Below, piece after piece: positions 19,104 through 26,844 of a DNA stretch of 64,000 bases (position 1 is the first letter of the stretch; every line of letters starts with the position of its first letter). The notes under the pieces are model-generated. The model saw only the letters and a list, made by a program, of their open reading frames with translations. It made no database searches and was not told where the DNA came from. Where the stretch lies: NCBI RefSeq assembly GCF_001642085.1, contig NZ_CP014699.1, positions 1-64,000 of the forward strand, written 5' to 3'. This DNA comes from Streptococcus pantholopis (GTDB taxonomy: Bacteria; Bacillota; Bacilli; Lactobacillales; Streptococcaceae). The position numbers and the translations under genes were made by a program.

Positions 19104-19127
19104 CGGTCAAGAAAGAAGTAATATGAT

Positions 19128-19880
19128 ATGGACTACCTTAGAATAAGACAGCGATATACCCTTTTAGTGAGATTGGCGATTTTACTACCTTCACTACCAT
19201 TGCTTTATTATTTGTTTGCTAAGGACAACTATCTTATTAAAATATTGTGTATCATAATATATATGGCCGTTTTGGCTGTTTGCGTTTATATAATTAATCG
19301 TTGGTATAGCCAAACCGTCACTTATGTTTTGTATTCCCAAGTCGATTTAGCTGCCTTTAGGGAATTTATAGAAATAAACGGTGAGTCTAAAAATGGCAAA
19401 AATCACTTACAATCTAAGCTAGCTGCCATCACATATCACTATCTTATTGGGGACTTTGTATCTGTAATCCAAAGGGTGAGTGAATTAGACGGGAATGCTA
19501 AACTGAGTCAGTCGCAAGCAAGGGTGTTGGCTCTCTATCGAATTAAATCACATATATTATTAGGGGATTATTCAAATAAGCAAGAGTTTAGAGAAGCTGT
19601 CTCCAAGACACTGTCAGAATATCATAATGAAAATAGAGAAATAGTGGAAAACTGTGAAGCTGTTTACGATATTGTGTCAAGTCAGCAACCAAATGACTAC
19701 TTTGAAGAGTTAGAGAGCGATTTAAAGATATATCAGCTAGAGTTTATGTACTTTAAAGCTTGTAATGCTGTTTTGAAAGGCAATACAGCAGAGGCAGAGA
19801 AGCTGTTTACGGCATTGTCTCAAGAAGATGATAATCTTTACATTGTAAAGGAATCAAAAAAGTATTTAGAGGAGAACTAG
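19128..19880 (+). CDS. Putative immunity protein: two membrane helices plus TPR-like cytoplasmic domain
   Basis: A 250-residue protein with two hydrophobic helices near the N-terminus (about residues 15-31 and 36-55), then a cytoplasmic helical region with repeat-like spacing (YHYLIGDFVSVIQR, LYRIKSHILLGDY, FKACNAVLKGNTAEAEKLF) resembling tetratricopeptide repeats. It starts 24 bases after LXG-1, the usual immunity position, and is membrane-bound, which would suit a toxin acting at the inner face of the membrane. No database family is recognised. A copy truncated after about 180 residues lies at 31169, again after the same toxin end. It ends one base before the DUF4176 gene. Confidence 0.6.
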   Translation: MDYLRIRQRYTLLVRLAILLPSLPLLYYLFAKDNYLIKILCIIIYMAVLAVCVYIINRWYSQTVTYVLYSQVDLAAFREFIEINGESKNGKNHLQSKLAAITYHYLIGDFVSVIQRVSELDGNAKLSQSQARVLALYRIKSHILLGDYSNKQEFREAVSKTLSEYHNENREIVENCEAVYDIVSSQQPNDYFEELESDLKIYQLEFMYFKACNAVLKGNTAEAEKLFTALSQEDDNLYIVKESKKYLEEN

Positions 19881-19881
19881 T

Positions 19882-20214
19882 ATGGCAGCAGCAAGTCGTC
19901 AGCAGCTACCTGTAGGGTCTGTTGTTAATATATCAGATGAGGCAGCAAATGTTGTCATTATCGGTCAGTTTCCAGTTGTAGAAAATGATGGTGATAAGGG
20001 CTATTATGATTTTGTAGGAGTAACTCTTCCTATTGGCTATGATGCAAAGACCTTATTGTTTTTCAATAAAGAAGATATCAACAATGTTATCTTTTTGGGG
20101 TATATTGATGCAGCTTTCCAGAGTTTTCTAAAAGAAGCCGACTCATTTGAAAAAGAAACGAGATTGCAAAAGCTTAAAGCAAGTCAAGCTAGGAGAGAGC
20201 AAGATGACCTTTAG
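19882..20214 (+). CDS. DUF4176 protein, LXG-1 cassette
   Basis: A 110-residue cytoplasmic protein with the DUF4176 pattern: LPVGSVVNI near the start, a YYDFVGVTLPIGYD core, then FFNKEDINNVIFLGYID. Such proteins are regular companions of LXG toxins in Firmicutes T7SS loci; their job is unknown. Each complete cassette here has one (23645, 30601), and a longer relative is at 36720. The 3' end overlaps the next gene by 11 bases. Confidence 0.75.
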   Translation: MAAASRQQLPVGSVVNISDEAANVVIIGQFPVVENDGDKGYYDFVGVTLPIGYDAKTLLFFNKEDINNVIFLGYIDAAFQSFLKEADSFEKETRLQKLKASQARREQDDL

Positions 20215-20614
20215 ATTTAAAAAATGGCAACTTATTTTCCTTATTATCCCGGTTATTATCATCTTTGGTATTGTAAAATCGCAGATTGACTCGCAAACAT
20301 CAAAAGATGGAACTTATTATCTGGTTGTTGAGAACTACTCTACTATGACAGCTTCGTTAGATAAGACGTCTTGGATAAAAATTGAAGATGATCAACTCAT
20401 TATAAATGAAGACGATAGTGAAACTAGCTACGATTATGATGTCGATAAGGAAGAGTTTGAGAAAGATTCTATGACCTACTTTTGTTTATTTAATGAAGGG
20501 ATACTTACAATTGGAACGCATGACGACGATTCAACGGAAACAACAACTTATGTCAGCCCAAAGAGTAATATGTATTCAGGATATGAGGATGGGACAGTGA
20601 AGATTTCTAAATAA
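20204..20614 (+). CDS. Small membrane-anchored extracytoplasmic protein (possible immunity)
   Basis: A 136-residue protein with one N-terminal membrane helix (LIFLIIPVIIIFGIV) and an outside domain of short strands rich in Asp, Glu, Ser and Tyr (DGTYYLVVENY, WIKIEDDQLIINEDD). The ATG at 20204 overlaps the DUF4176 gene and has AGGAGAG upstream, so it was chosen over a longer frame from 20147. The domain layout, a short acidic beta-sandwich, is like that of the lipoprotein at 25090. It could be a second, outward-facing immunity factor for LXG-1; function not shown. Confidence 0.5.
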   Translation: MTFRFKKWQLIFLIIPVIIIFGIVKSQIDSQTSKDGTYYLVVENYSTMTASLDKTSWIKIEDDQLIINEDDSETSYDYDVDKEEFEKDSMTYFCLFNEGILTIGTHDDDSTETTTYVSPKSNMYSGYEDGTVKISK

Positions 20615-20893
20615 ATGCCGTCCTTGTTATTGTATGTATATGCTTTTTTCTTAGGAAATAGTCCGAATGTTATCAGCGCTGAATAGGAAGTGTTATATGC
20701 TGGGCGGAGTATTAAGAATTTTTTATGGGAACGTTGTTCGGAAAAAGGGATAACTGCTGAATTAACTTATAAAATCTCCTAAAAAATTTTTTAAGAAAAG
20801 TCCATTACCTCAATATGGATAAAACTATTTTTGTTACAATTCAAAGTAACTGAAAAAAGAGCGGTACGACTATTTAATGTATGTTATTTATTA
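20615..20893. other. Intergenic region before LXG-2
   Basis: About 280 bases without a gene. Unlike LXG-1 and LXG-3, this toxin has no esxA or partner genes in front. Sequence shared with LXG-1 starts at 20894. A weak hairpin (AAAATCTCCTAAAAAATTTTTTAAG area) is near 20775. No strong promoter was identified. Confidence 0.5.
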
Positions 20894-20920
20894 GAGATTT
20901 AAGATTAGAAGGGGCTTGAT

Positions 20921-22699
20921 ATGAAAATCGATATGACAGAGGTCAATGACAATAAGACGACTTTAACGACCTCTATTGATAATTTGAACAGTCAATTGGA
21001 AACTGCTAAGACTTCCTTTACGAATCTAGTTAATACCGACAGTCTTCAAGGGGAGGTCAAGACAGCCATAGACGGTAAGATTAATAACTATCAGATTCCG
21101 CTTCTGACCAACTTTTCCAATAGTTTATCGACTTTATCGGCCCAGTATGATAAGGCGATAGAGGCGTTTCAAACGACGGTTGAGGAGACCTCAGCTACGG
21201 CGATTATCGATACGGATTATCTGCAGGGATTAGAGGATGGCTATAGTACGATAGAGAGCAGTATAGCGACGATAGACAGTGAGACGTCCAAGATTTACAG
21301 TTCGATATCTGATATCATCAGTTTGAGCAATCCCAGCAGTTCAGATATTACGACACCGTTGAGTGAAGCCAAGAAGGTATTGACGGATACCAAGAGCAAC
21401 ATGGAGACTTTTAACGGCTGGACACAGGGGACAGAATTCAGTGAACTGTTGGCCAGTCAGGGGACCATATTGGCTTCTTTATCTGAATTAATAGGGGTAT
21501 CTTATACTGATGCGGATGCTTCGGCATTTTATTCGGATGCCAGTTTTGCGGACGGTGTCAAGACCATTGCTCAAGGGATTACTTCAGCTGCTACTCCTGT
21601 TGCTTTGCTTAATAGTGTTTCTAAAGCGCTTCGTTCAGCTGAGCAGGAGGAAGATTCTTGGTGGCAAGGCTTTGCAGAAATCTGGAAGGAGTATACATCG
21701 GCTATAAGTGGTAGTTCTTTGTACAAAGGTGTTACAGGCAGTGTTTCCTTGTTACAAACTTATCTAAAAATTTTTATTAAGGGCTCTAAGACCCGTGATG
21801 CAGCTGATCTAGGTGGCAAAGCATTTCAGAAACTCAGTCTTTCATGGTCAGCTATTAGCAAATCAGGCAAAGATTTAAGGTCTATTGTTAAAAATCTTAA
21901 GAATTCTAAAGCTTGGGGAGCATTGGCTAAAATCGGTAAGACTAAGGGTTGGAAATCGCTATCTAAAACTTATAAATGGGGGAAAAAATACTTTGATGCA
22001 GTTAAAAATCCCTTGAAATCCTTTGTGAATAATTTGAGTGACGGTGCTGCTAAGATTGGGAAGTGGGGATCAAAGCTCAAATCAAAAACTTTAAGCTTAG
22101 GCTTAGGTCTAGTAGGAAAGATTGCTAATTCTAAGGCTTGGAAAAAGGTTACTAATTCTAAGGCTTGGAATAAAGTTGCTAATTCTAAGGCTTGGAAAAA
22201 TGTTAGTGGTGTACCCAGCAAGCTCAAAGGCCCTTTGAAGTCCGGTATAAAGACTTTAGGTAAAGTTGCTAGGGTTGGTGGCTGGGCAATGACCATTGCT
22301 GAAGCTGGGATTTCTGGTTATCAAGCCTATAATGATAAGGACAGTAGGGCTTATCACAGTGTTGGGAAGTCAGCCATTCATGCGGGAGTTGAAACTGTTA
22401 AAAATGCTGGTCCAATCGAATATACATTAGCTGGTGCTGAGATTGGTTCGGTGATTCCTGGAGTAGGGACAGCTGTTGGTGCAGGTGTTGGCTTTGTCGT
22501 TGGTTCTGCTAATGCAATGTGGGGAGTAGTAGACGGTTGGTTAGGCACTGATTCAAAAGAGAGGGCTTACTCTTGGGTTGAAAATAAATTAGATGATGCC
22601 TATGATTGGACAGCTGATAAGGTGCAGAAGGCAGGAAAAGCCGTCGGAGATACTATGTCAAGGGGCTGGAACAATGTCAAATCAGCTTTCGGTTTTTAG
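20921..22699 (+). CDS. LXG polymorphic toxin 2, probable pore-forming (glycine-zipper) type
   Basis: A 592-residue effector. Residues 1-230 match LXG-1 with two substitutions (N10D, Q213K region). The variable part has a basic helical region with repeated NSKAW units (see 22123-22204). It ends in a Gly/Ala-rich segment with GxxxG spacing (SVIPGVGTAVGAGVGFVVGS, residues about 508-530) and an amphipathic tail. Glycine-zipper LXG toxins such as streptococcal TelE permeabilise membranes, so a pore-forming role is likely but inferred. The cassette lacks its own esxA and partner genes and may borrow those of its neighbours. The six-TM gene that follows is the obvious immunity candidate. Confidence 0.8.
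   Translation: MKIDMTEVNDNKTTLTTSIDNLNSQLETAKTSFTNLVNTDSLQGEVKTAIDGKINNYQIPLLTNFSNSLSTLSAQYDKAIEAFQTTVEETSATAIIDTDYLQGLEDGYSTIESSIATIDSETSKIYSSISDIISLSNPSSSDITTPLSEAKKVLTDTKSNMETFNGWTQGTEFSELLASQGTILASLSELIGVSYTDADASAFYSDASFADGVKTIAQGITSAATPVALLNSVSKALRSAEQEEDSWWQGFAEIWKEYTSAISGSSLYKGVTGSVSLLQTYLKIFIKGSKTRDAADLGGKAFQKLSLSWSAISKSGKDLRSIVKNLKNSKAWGALAKIGKTKGWKSLSKTYKWGKKYFDAVKNPLKSFVNNLSDGAAKIGKWGSKLKSKTLSLGLGLVGKIANSKAWKKVTNSKAWNKVANSKAWKNVSGVPSKLKGPLKSGIKTLGKVARVGGWAMTIAEAGISGYQAYNDKDSRAYHSVGKSAIHAGVETVKNAGPIEYTLAGAEIGSVIPGVGTAVGAGVGFVVGSANAMWGVVDGWLGTDSKERAYSWVENKLDDAYDWTADKVQKAGKAVGDTMSRGWNNVKSAFGF
22123..22204 (+). repeat. In-frame 27-base tandem repeat in LXG-2
   Basis: Three consecutive units of GCTAATTCTAAGGCTTGG plus nine bases encode NSKAW repeats; a related unit lies near 21900. 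The copy number could vary by slippage and change the length of the toxin neck without breaking the frame. Confidence 0.85.
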
Positions 22700-22714
22700 A
22701 GAGGAATATATAAC

Positions 22715-23587
22715 ATGGGGAAATCTATATTTGGAGCTGATTTTGAAGAAAGTAAGCGGATTATTAACTTTAAAAAGCTATCTAATACTCTGAAAAACGA
22801 CACCTCAATGAACCGTTCATTACCCCGCCGCTTGTTTGCTTTTTTTATAGCGGGAACGCTCTTATTCTCAGCCATGCTGGGCCTGTTATTTGCCATGCCT
22901 TTTGGTTTAAGATCGGCTGCTGAGACTGGAAGTGTTCGTCACTTATCTTCAGAAGCGGTTATCATGATAGGAAATATCGGTCAGGCAATGTTAATTCCAA
23001 ATATTATTGTATTTGTGATAATGCTTCTATCGGCCTGTTTTTCTATCCTGATTCCAAAACGTGATATTTCCAGACAAATTTTTTCTGGTTTTCCTTTTTT
23101 AGGAAGCATGATTTATACTGCAACGGTACCCTTCATTTATATCACTGGCATGCTGGCTTTCAATCGATTTGGCATATCAGGTTTGCTTCTGCAAGTATTG
23201 GTTGGTTTTCTTTTAATAGCTTTAATCTTCTATCAAGGCTATTTACGAACCAAAGCACAACTATATGGTGAAGCTAATAATAGGGACAGTTTTTATACAA
23301 AATTAATCTTGGGAATAACGATAGGGACTAGCTTTATTCTTTTAATTTTGAGTCAAACGGTATTTAAGGGGCTGACCAGTGATTTTAATGCTAAATGGTA
23401 CAGCTATCTCCTAGGTTTAGGCGTAACTGTTACAATGGTTGTTTTCGCCTATAGCTTTCGAAAAATGAGTGATTTCTGCCTTTTTCAAGGTTTCTATATG
23501 ATGAAATACTCTAAGCAGTATAAAGACTACCTGCAAATTGCGGATGAAAATTGGTACCGCGGTGGGCGTAAGAAGGAGCAAAAATAA
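22715..23587 (+). CDS. Six-TM membrane protein, putative immunity for LXG-2
   Basis: A 290-residue integral membrane protein with about six hydrophobic helices (first FAFFIAGTLLFSAMLGLLFAM, last LLGLGVTVTMVVFAYSF) and cytoplasmic basic ends. It starts 15 bases after LXG-2 behind GAGAGGAA. Immunity proteins of pore-forming LXG toxins are membrane proteins, so position and topology fit. No family name is recognised. Nothing else in the window resembles it. Confidence 0.55.
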   Translation: MGKSIFGADFEESKRIINFKKLSNTLKNDTSMNRSLPRRLFAFFIAGTLLFSAMLGLLFAMPFGLRSAAETGSVRHLSSEAVIMIGNIGQAMLIPNIIVFVIMLLSACFSILIPKRDISRQIFSGFPFLGSMIYTATVPFIYITGMLAFNRFGISGLLLQVLVGFLLIALIFYQGYLRTKAQLYGEANNRDSFYTKLILGITIGTSFILLILSQTVFKGLTSDFNAKWYSYLLGLGVTVTMVVFAYSFRKMSDFCLFQGFYMMKYSKQYKDYLQIADENWYRGGRKKEQK

Positions 23588-23644
23588 TACAACCCATTAC
23601 ATTATTGTTTTAATACTTATGTTAAAGAAAGAAGAGGAATTAAG

Positions 23645-23941
23645 ATGGCAAAAGAGTTACTACCGCTGGGGAGTTTGGTTTATTTGAAAGAAGGCACGGT
23701 TAAATTGATGATTATTGGACGCGGGATTGAACTGAACGAAGAGGCTGGAAATGTCTATACAGACTATGCTGGCGTAGTTTATCCTGAGGGTTTTAATCCT
23801 GAAAATGGCTACTTTTTCAATGATGAAGATGTTGATCGAGTAATTTTTCGAGGTTTTGAGGATGAAGAAGAGAATCGTTTTATGGAGGTTTACGAGGAGT
23901 GGGAAAAGACAATAACCATTCCTAAAAAACAGTCAGATTAG
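23645..23941 (+). CDS. DUF4176 protein, LXG-2 cassette
   Basis: A 98-residue protein with the same plan as its relatives at 19882 and 30601: LPLGSLVYLKEG at the start, YTDYAGVVYPEGF in the middle, FFNDEDVDRVIFRGFEDEEE near the end. Cytoplasmic, no membrane segment. Good AGAGGAA ribosome site. A terminator follows, which separates it from the next three genes. Confidence 0.78.
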   Translation: MAKELLPLGSLVYLKEGTVKLMIIGRGIELNEEAGNVYTDYAGVVYPEGFNPENGYFFNDEDVDRVIFRGFEDEEENRFMEVYEEWEKTITIPKKQSD

Positions 23942-23990
23942 TGAATAGCTAGTTACTAGCGTACATAAAAATGAATTAAATACCCTATTT

Positions 23991-24026
23991 GAGAGGACTG
24001 GGAGAGATTCCTGGTTCTCTTTTTCC
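23991..24026 (+). terminator. Terminator after the LXG-2 immunity/DUF4176 pair
   Basis: A hairpin of the type GGACTGGGA/TTCCTGGTTC with a GAGA loop is followed by TTTTT. It is the same general design as the hairpin behind esxA but with a proper T tract. Confidence 0.75.
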
Positions 24027-24069
24027 ATTTCTTTATTATTGAAATTAACCGATTGAAGGAGAATAGTAG

Positions 24070-24645
24070 ATGGTTGTGTTATTAATTTTTGGAATCTTTA
24101 TAGCTATAGTTGCTGTAACTCTGTTATTAGTTTTTATTCTTATTCGTCATGTCAATAAAGCCAACCGACGATATGAAACCTTCGCCAAGCAGTACGGTTA
24201 TCAGTTTGATAAGGCACAAGGCAGGGCAGCATATAGAGATTACTCCAGAAATAATACTAAAAAAGTCGTGAATATGAAGTTGGTTGCTAATCCTTATGTT
24301 GAAAAATATGCAAATTATACTTCCTATCCTTTTGGCAGGGGAGCCCATTTAAAGGTTGCTTATGTTATCTCAGGAACGTATCAGCATGTTCCTTTTCGAG
24401 CATTTACTTATCAATTTACTGGTAGCAGTATTGAACAATCTGGCCCTGGCGGTGTTTTTAGTATTGTTATGATCCAAACTGAAACTGCCCATTTTACGGA
24501 TTTACCAGATAATGTGTTTTACGAAAATAAGACGTTATGTGAATATTTACCAGAAAATTTAAATGTAGATACAATTCATAAAAGGATTGAGAACTTAATA
24601 AAAATAAAGGAGATAGAAGATGACACAGAGACAGTTTCCAAGTAA
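24070..24645 (+). CDS. Single-TM protein of unknown function, LXG-2 accessory
   Basis: A 191-residue protein with an N-terminal membrane helix (VVLLIFGIFIAIVAVTLLLVFILI) and a soluble domain rich in aromatic residues. The domain contains an AYVISGTYQHVPFRAFTY strand pair and YENKTLCEYLPENLNV near the end. Not recognised. It overlaps the next gene by 26 bases and follows a terminator, so it opens a three-gene accessory unit between LXG-2 and the second esxA module. It may belong to the immunity repertoire; there is no direct evidence. Confidence 0.6.
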   Translation: MVVLLIFGIFIAIVAVTLLLVFILIRHVNKANRRYETFAKQYGYQFDKAQGRAAYRDYSRNNTKKVVNMKLVANPYVEKYANYTSYPFGRGAHLKVAYVISGTYQHVPFRAFTYQFTGSSIEQSGPGGVFSIVMIQTETAHFTDLPDNVFYENKTLCEYLPENLNVDTIHKRIENLIKIKEIEDDTETVSK

Positions 24646-25093
24646 AGATTTTCCCGTATTTCCGGAAGTCTCAGTAGAGGCAGGAAGTGAATGGATAAAT
24701 CGGAATTCTCCGGAGTCTGTGATAGGCTTAATCAAAACTAAAGAAAAAGCATTTTCGCCTAATGTTTTAATTAGTATCAAAAAAGTTGAGGAAAGCTATA
24801 CTTTTGAGAGCAACTCCGCAGAGTTAGCGGACTATACTAAAAACTTTAAGGGGTTAAATATTTTTGCGAATGCGGTTCATGAGATAGACGGACGTCAGTG
24901 GAAAATTGAAGAGTATGCTTATGTTGATGAACGTATAGGTATCTTAGCCCAACTGGTGGCTGTGACGTTTATTCCCATTAAGGATGCAAAATTTATGATT
25001 AATTTTACTGGGACAGTCGGTTTGCGTGAGGAAGCAAAAAATAAAGATTACGAAGAAATTCAAAATATGTTAAGGAGTGCTAAAATCAAATGA
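24620..25093 (+). CDS. Cytoplasmic protein with DUF1795/PsbP-like fold features
   Basis: A 157-residue protein without signal or membrane helix. The strand pattern (PNVLISIKKVEES, KIEEYAYVDERIGILAQLVAVTFIP, KFMINFTGTV) and the closing helix (DYEEIQNMLRSAKI) resemble the PsbP/Mog1/DUF1795 fold. This is a fold-level guess. It overlaps the genes on both sides, so the three are co-translated. Chaperone-like or immunity roles are both possible. Confidence 0.5.
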   Translation: MTQRQFPSKDFPVFPEVSVEAGSEWINRNSPESVIGLIKTKEKAFSPNVLISIKKVEESYTFESNSAELADYTKNFKGLNIFANAVHEIDGRQWKIEEYAYVDERIGILAQLVAVTFIPIKDAKFMINFTGTVGLREEAKNKDYEEIQNMLRSAKIK

Positions 25094-25491
25094 AAAAATC
25101 ACAATTAATCATTACAGCGCTGAGTCTTCTATTTGGTTTTTTCCTTCTTTCCAGCTGTAGCGATTCTGATAACCTTCAAGGGACTTGGAAGGTTCAAGAT
25201 GCTTCAGGACAAAATGGGACAATTGAGTTTAAAGAAAAAACGGTCATAGTTGATGGTGAGGAGTATGATTATACTCAAAATGCAGTTGGCACAGAAAATG
25301 GTGTTACTTATTATGGTATTAAGCAGAATGGACAAAACTATTCCATCATTTTTCCTGAGGATGATGATAACCTTGCTATTATGTTGGAAGTGGAATCAAC
25401 GGATAATTATCTCGAAGGCACAATGCTATATGCGATGAACAAAAGCAAGAGTCCGAACTACCAATCATATGCGAAGAAGTATATGAATTAA
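25090..25491 (+). CDS. Small lipoprotein (possible immunity protein)
   Basis: A 133-residue protein with a signal peptide and the lipobox LLSSC at about residues 19-23, giving a lipid-anchored outside domain of about 110 residues. The domain starts LQGTWKVQDASGQNGTIEF, a small beta-barrel-like pattern also suggested in the 20204 protein. An outward-facing lipoprotein would suit immunity to a toxin delivered to the cell surface. Its last bases, with the following promoter, recur at 35642, so a copy of this gene end marks the start of module 3. Confidence 0.6.
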   Translation: MKKSQLIITALSLLFGFFLLSSCSDSDNLQGTWKVQDASGQNGTIEFKEKTVIVDGEEYDYTQNAVGTENGVTYYGIKQNGQNYSIIFPEDDDNLAIMLEVESTDNYLEGTMLYAMNKSKSPNYQSYAKKYMN

Positions 25492-25547
25492 GTCAACCTA
25501 ATTTATTTTTATCAAGAAGTTTGTCAGTTTAGACTGCGAGTAAGGGG

Positions 25548-25576
25548 TGGACAAAAGGCCAAAGATTTGATATACT
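25548..25576 (+). promoter_or_regulatory. Promoter of the second esxA
   Basis: TGGACA (25548-25553), a 17-nt spacer and TATACT (25571-25576). The same bases recur at 35713-35741. Confidence 0.75.
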
Positions 25577-25617
25577 GACTGTGTCATTACATTAAAAGCG
25601 AAAAGGAGATTTATACT

Positions 25618-25911
25618 ATGGCAGAAGTATCATTATCACCAGAAGAGCTTTCCAGCCAAGCGAGTGTTTATTCGACAGCTGTTGAGCAGATAGAGACAGC
25701 TATTCAGGCGGTAGAAAGAACGAACGGCGAGATGCAGTCTCACTGGAACGGGCAAGCCTATCAAGCCTACTTAGAGCAATATAATCAGCTTCGTTCAGAT
25801 GTGACGAAGTTTGAAGAGTTGTTAACATCAGTGAACCAACAGCTGACCTCTTATGCATCAGTTGTTTCCGAGCGTGATACAAGCGATGCGGGCCAATTCA
25901 CCTTTCAGTAA
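25618..25911 (+). CDS. esxA: WXG100 protein EsxA, copy 2
   Basis: 97 residues, identical to the product of 16452-16745, including the WNG turn. It starts the second full export module and has the stronger duplicated promoter. Three identical copies suggest recent duplication or gene conversion, and raise EsxA dosage. Confidence 0.95.
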   Translation: MAEVSLSPEELSSQASVYSTAVEQIETAIQAVERTNGEMQSHWNGQAYQAYLEQYNQLRSDVTKFEELLTSVNQQLTSYASVVSERDTSDAGQFTFQ

Positions 25912-25938
25912 ATAGAGTGACTATAAGAACTTTTTAGA

Positions 25939-25978
25939 AAAGGGCTGGGACGGGAGTCCTGGTCCTTTCCTTTATGTT
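25939..25978 (+). terminator. Hairpin after esxA copy 2
   Basis: Same 13-bp stem and GGGA loop as behind copy 1. One base just beyond it differs (AAAGGTT for AAAGCTT). Confidence 0.6.
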
Positions 25979-26020
25979 TAAATAAAGGTTGTAGTGAAAG
26001 AGAAGAGGGGGGTATAAGAG

Positions 26021-26446
26021 ATGTCAGATGCAGCTATGGCGTCCTATTATGATAATTTAGCGAGTCAAGAGTCGGCTAATTATGCATCAGCGATAGCGGA
26101 GAAGGGGGTAGTAGACGGTCAGATAGCGCGATTGCAGGAAGCAGAGACGAGTTTGACCAGTCAGATAACTGAGTTTCAGACCAGTATAATAGATGCTTTT
26201 TCGACGATAGAGGCGAGTGACAGCAGTCAGTTTCAGGGTGATCGACAGACGAAGTATGAGGAGAAGTATAGTTCAGCGCAGACAGCAGCGACGACGAACA
26301 AGAGCAGTCATGATACGAATTTAAGCAGTATAGGGACGAAGATATCGGAGTTGGAGACGACGTCAGCGAGTTTACAGTCGGCAGCGAACACGGCATACAA
26401 CAATATGACGAGCTATACGAATCAGGCAAACAGTTATAGGGGGTAG
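26021..26446 (+). CDS. Small helical LXG partner protein 1, copy 2
   Basis: 141 residues, the same protein as at 16855. One silent change is visible (AGC for AGT near 26412). It lies between esxA and partner 2 of the LXG-3 module and probably serves the shared LXG N-terminus rather than a particular toxin end. Confidence 0.75.
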   Translation: MSDAAMASYYDNLASQESANYASAIAEKGVVDGQIARLQEAETSLTSQITEFQTSIIDAFSTIEASDSSQFQGDRQTKYEEKYSSAQTAATTNKSSHDTNLSSIGTKISELETTSASLQSAANTAYNNMTSYTNQANSYRG

Positions 26447-26455
26447 GAAAGGAAT

Positions 26456-26740
26456 ATGGCAAAGACAGGGACCAATTACGAGACGTGGTCAGGCTTGACA
26501 GGGACAGTGTCGACGAGTGTTTCGGGTTTATCGGATTTATCGGCCTTGACTTTTTCGACAACCACCATGACTCCGTTTACGGATTTCAGTCAGTTAATAG
26601 AGGATTTCAACAGTGTATTAACGGACTTGAGGACGTATACGGAGAGTGATGTGACGCATATGAATCAGGCGGCAGAGAACAAGGTGACGGATGACAGCAA
26701 TCAGGCGAGTGCAGGGAGTGGAAGCAGCAGTAGGTTTTAA
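26456..26740 (+). CDS. Small helical LXG partner protein 2, copy 2
   Basis: 94 residues, identical to the product of 17290-17574. Two GACAGGGAC stretches stand 33 bases apart near its start; in copy 3 the DNA between them is missing. Confidence 0.65.
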   Translation: MAKTGTNYETWSGLTGTVSTSVSGLSDLSALTFSTTTMTPFTDFSQLIEDFNSVLTDLRTYTESDVTHMNQAAENKVTDDSNQASAGSGSSSRF

Positions 26741-26844
26741 TCACTGAAGGGCACTGCAGGAGGTAAATTTTGTAGTTGCTTTGAGATAGCCTATCTTATG
26801 CTTGATTAGCAATTATCGAGATTTAAGATTAGAAGGGGCTTGAT

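Larger units (their letters stand above)
25477..26472 (+). repeat. Lipoprotein end, esxA promoter and module, shared with 35642-36637
   Basis: Near-identical block at offset 10165. It begins in the last codons of the 25090 gene and runs to codon 6 of partner gene 2, where copy 3 has a deletion. Confidence 0.93.

Noticed and set aside
22123-22204. Short regular repeats that could suggest a CRISPR array
   Set aside because: The repeats are contiguous without unique spacers, in frame, and encode NSKAW units of the LXG-2 protein.
21970-22296. 108-residue minus-strand ORF within LXG-2
   Set aside because: It reflects the repeated NSKAW codons read backwards and has no start signal.
23991-24026. 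Idea that this hairpin is a scar of a lost esxA module
   Set aside because: It resembles the esxA hairpin only in general design; CTGGGA/TCCTGG stems of this kind are common streptococcal terminators, and no esxA bases flank it.
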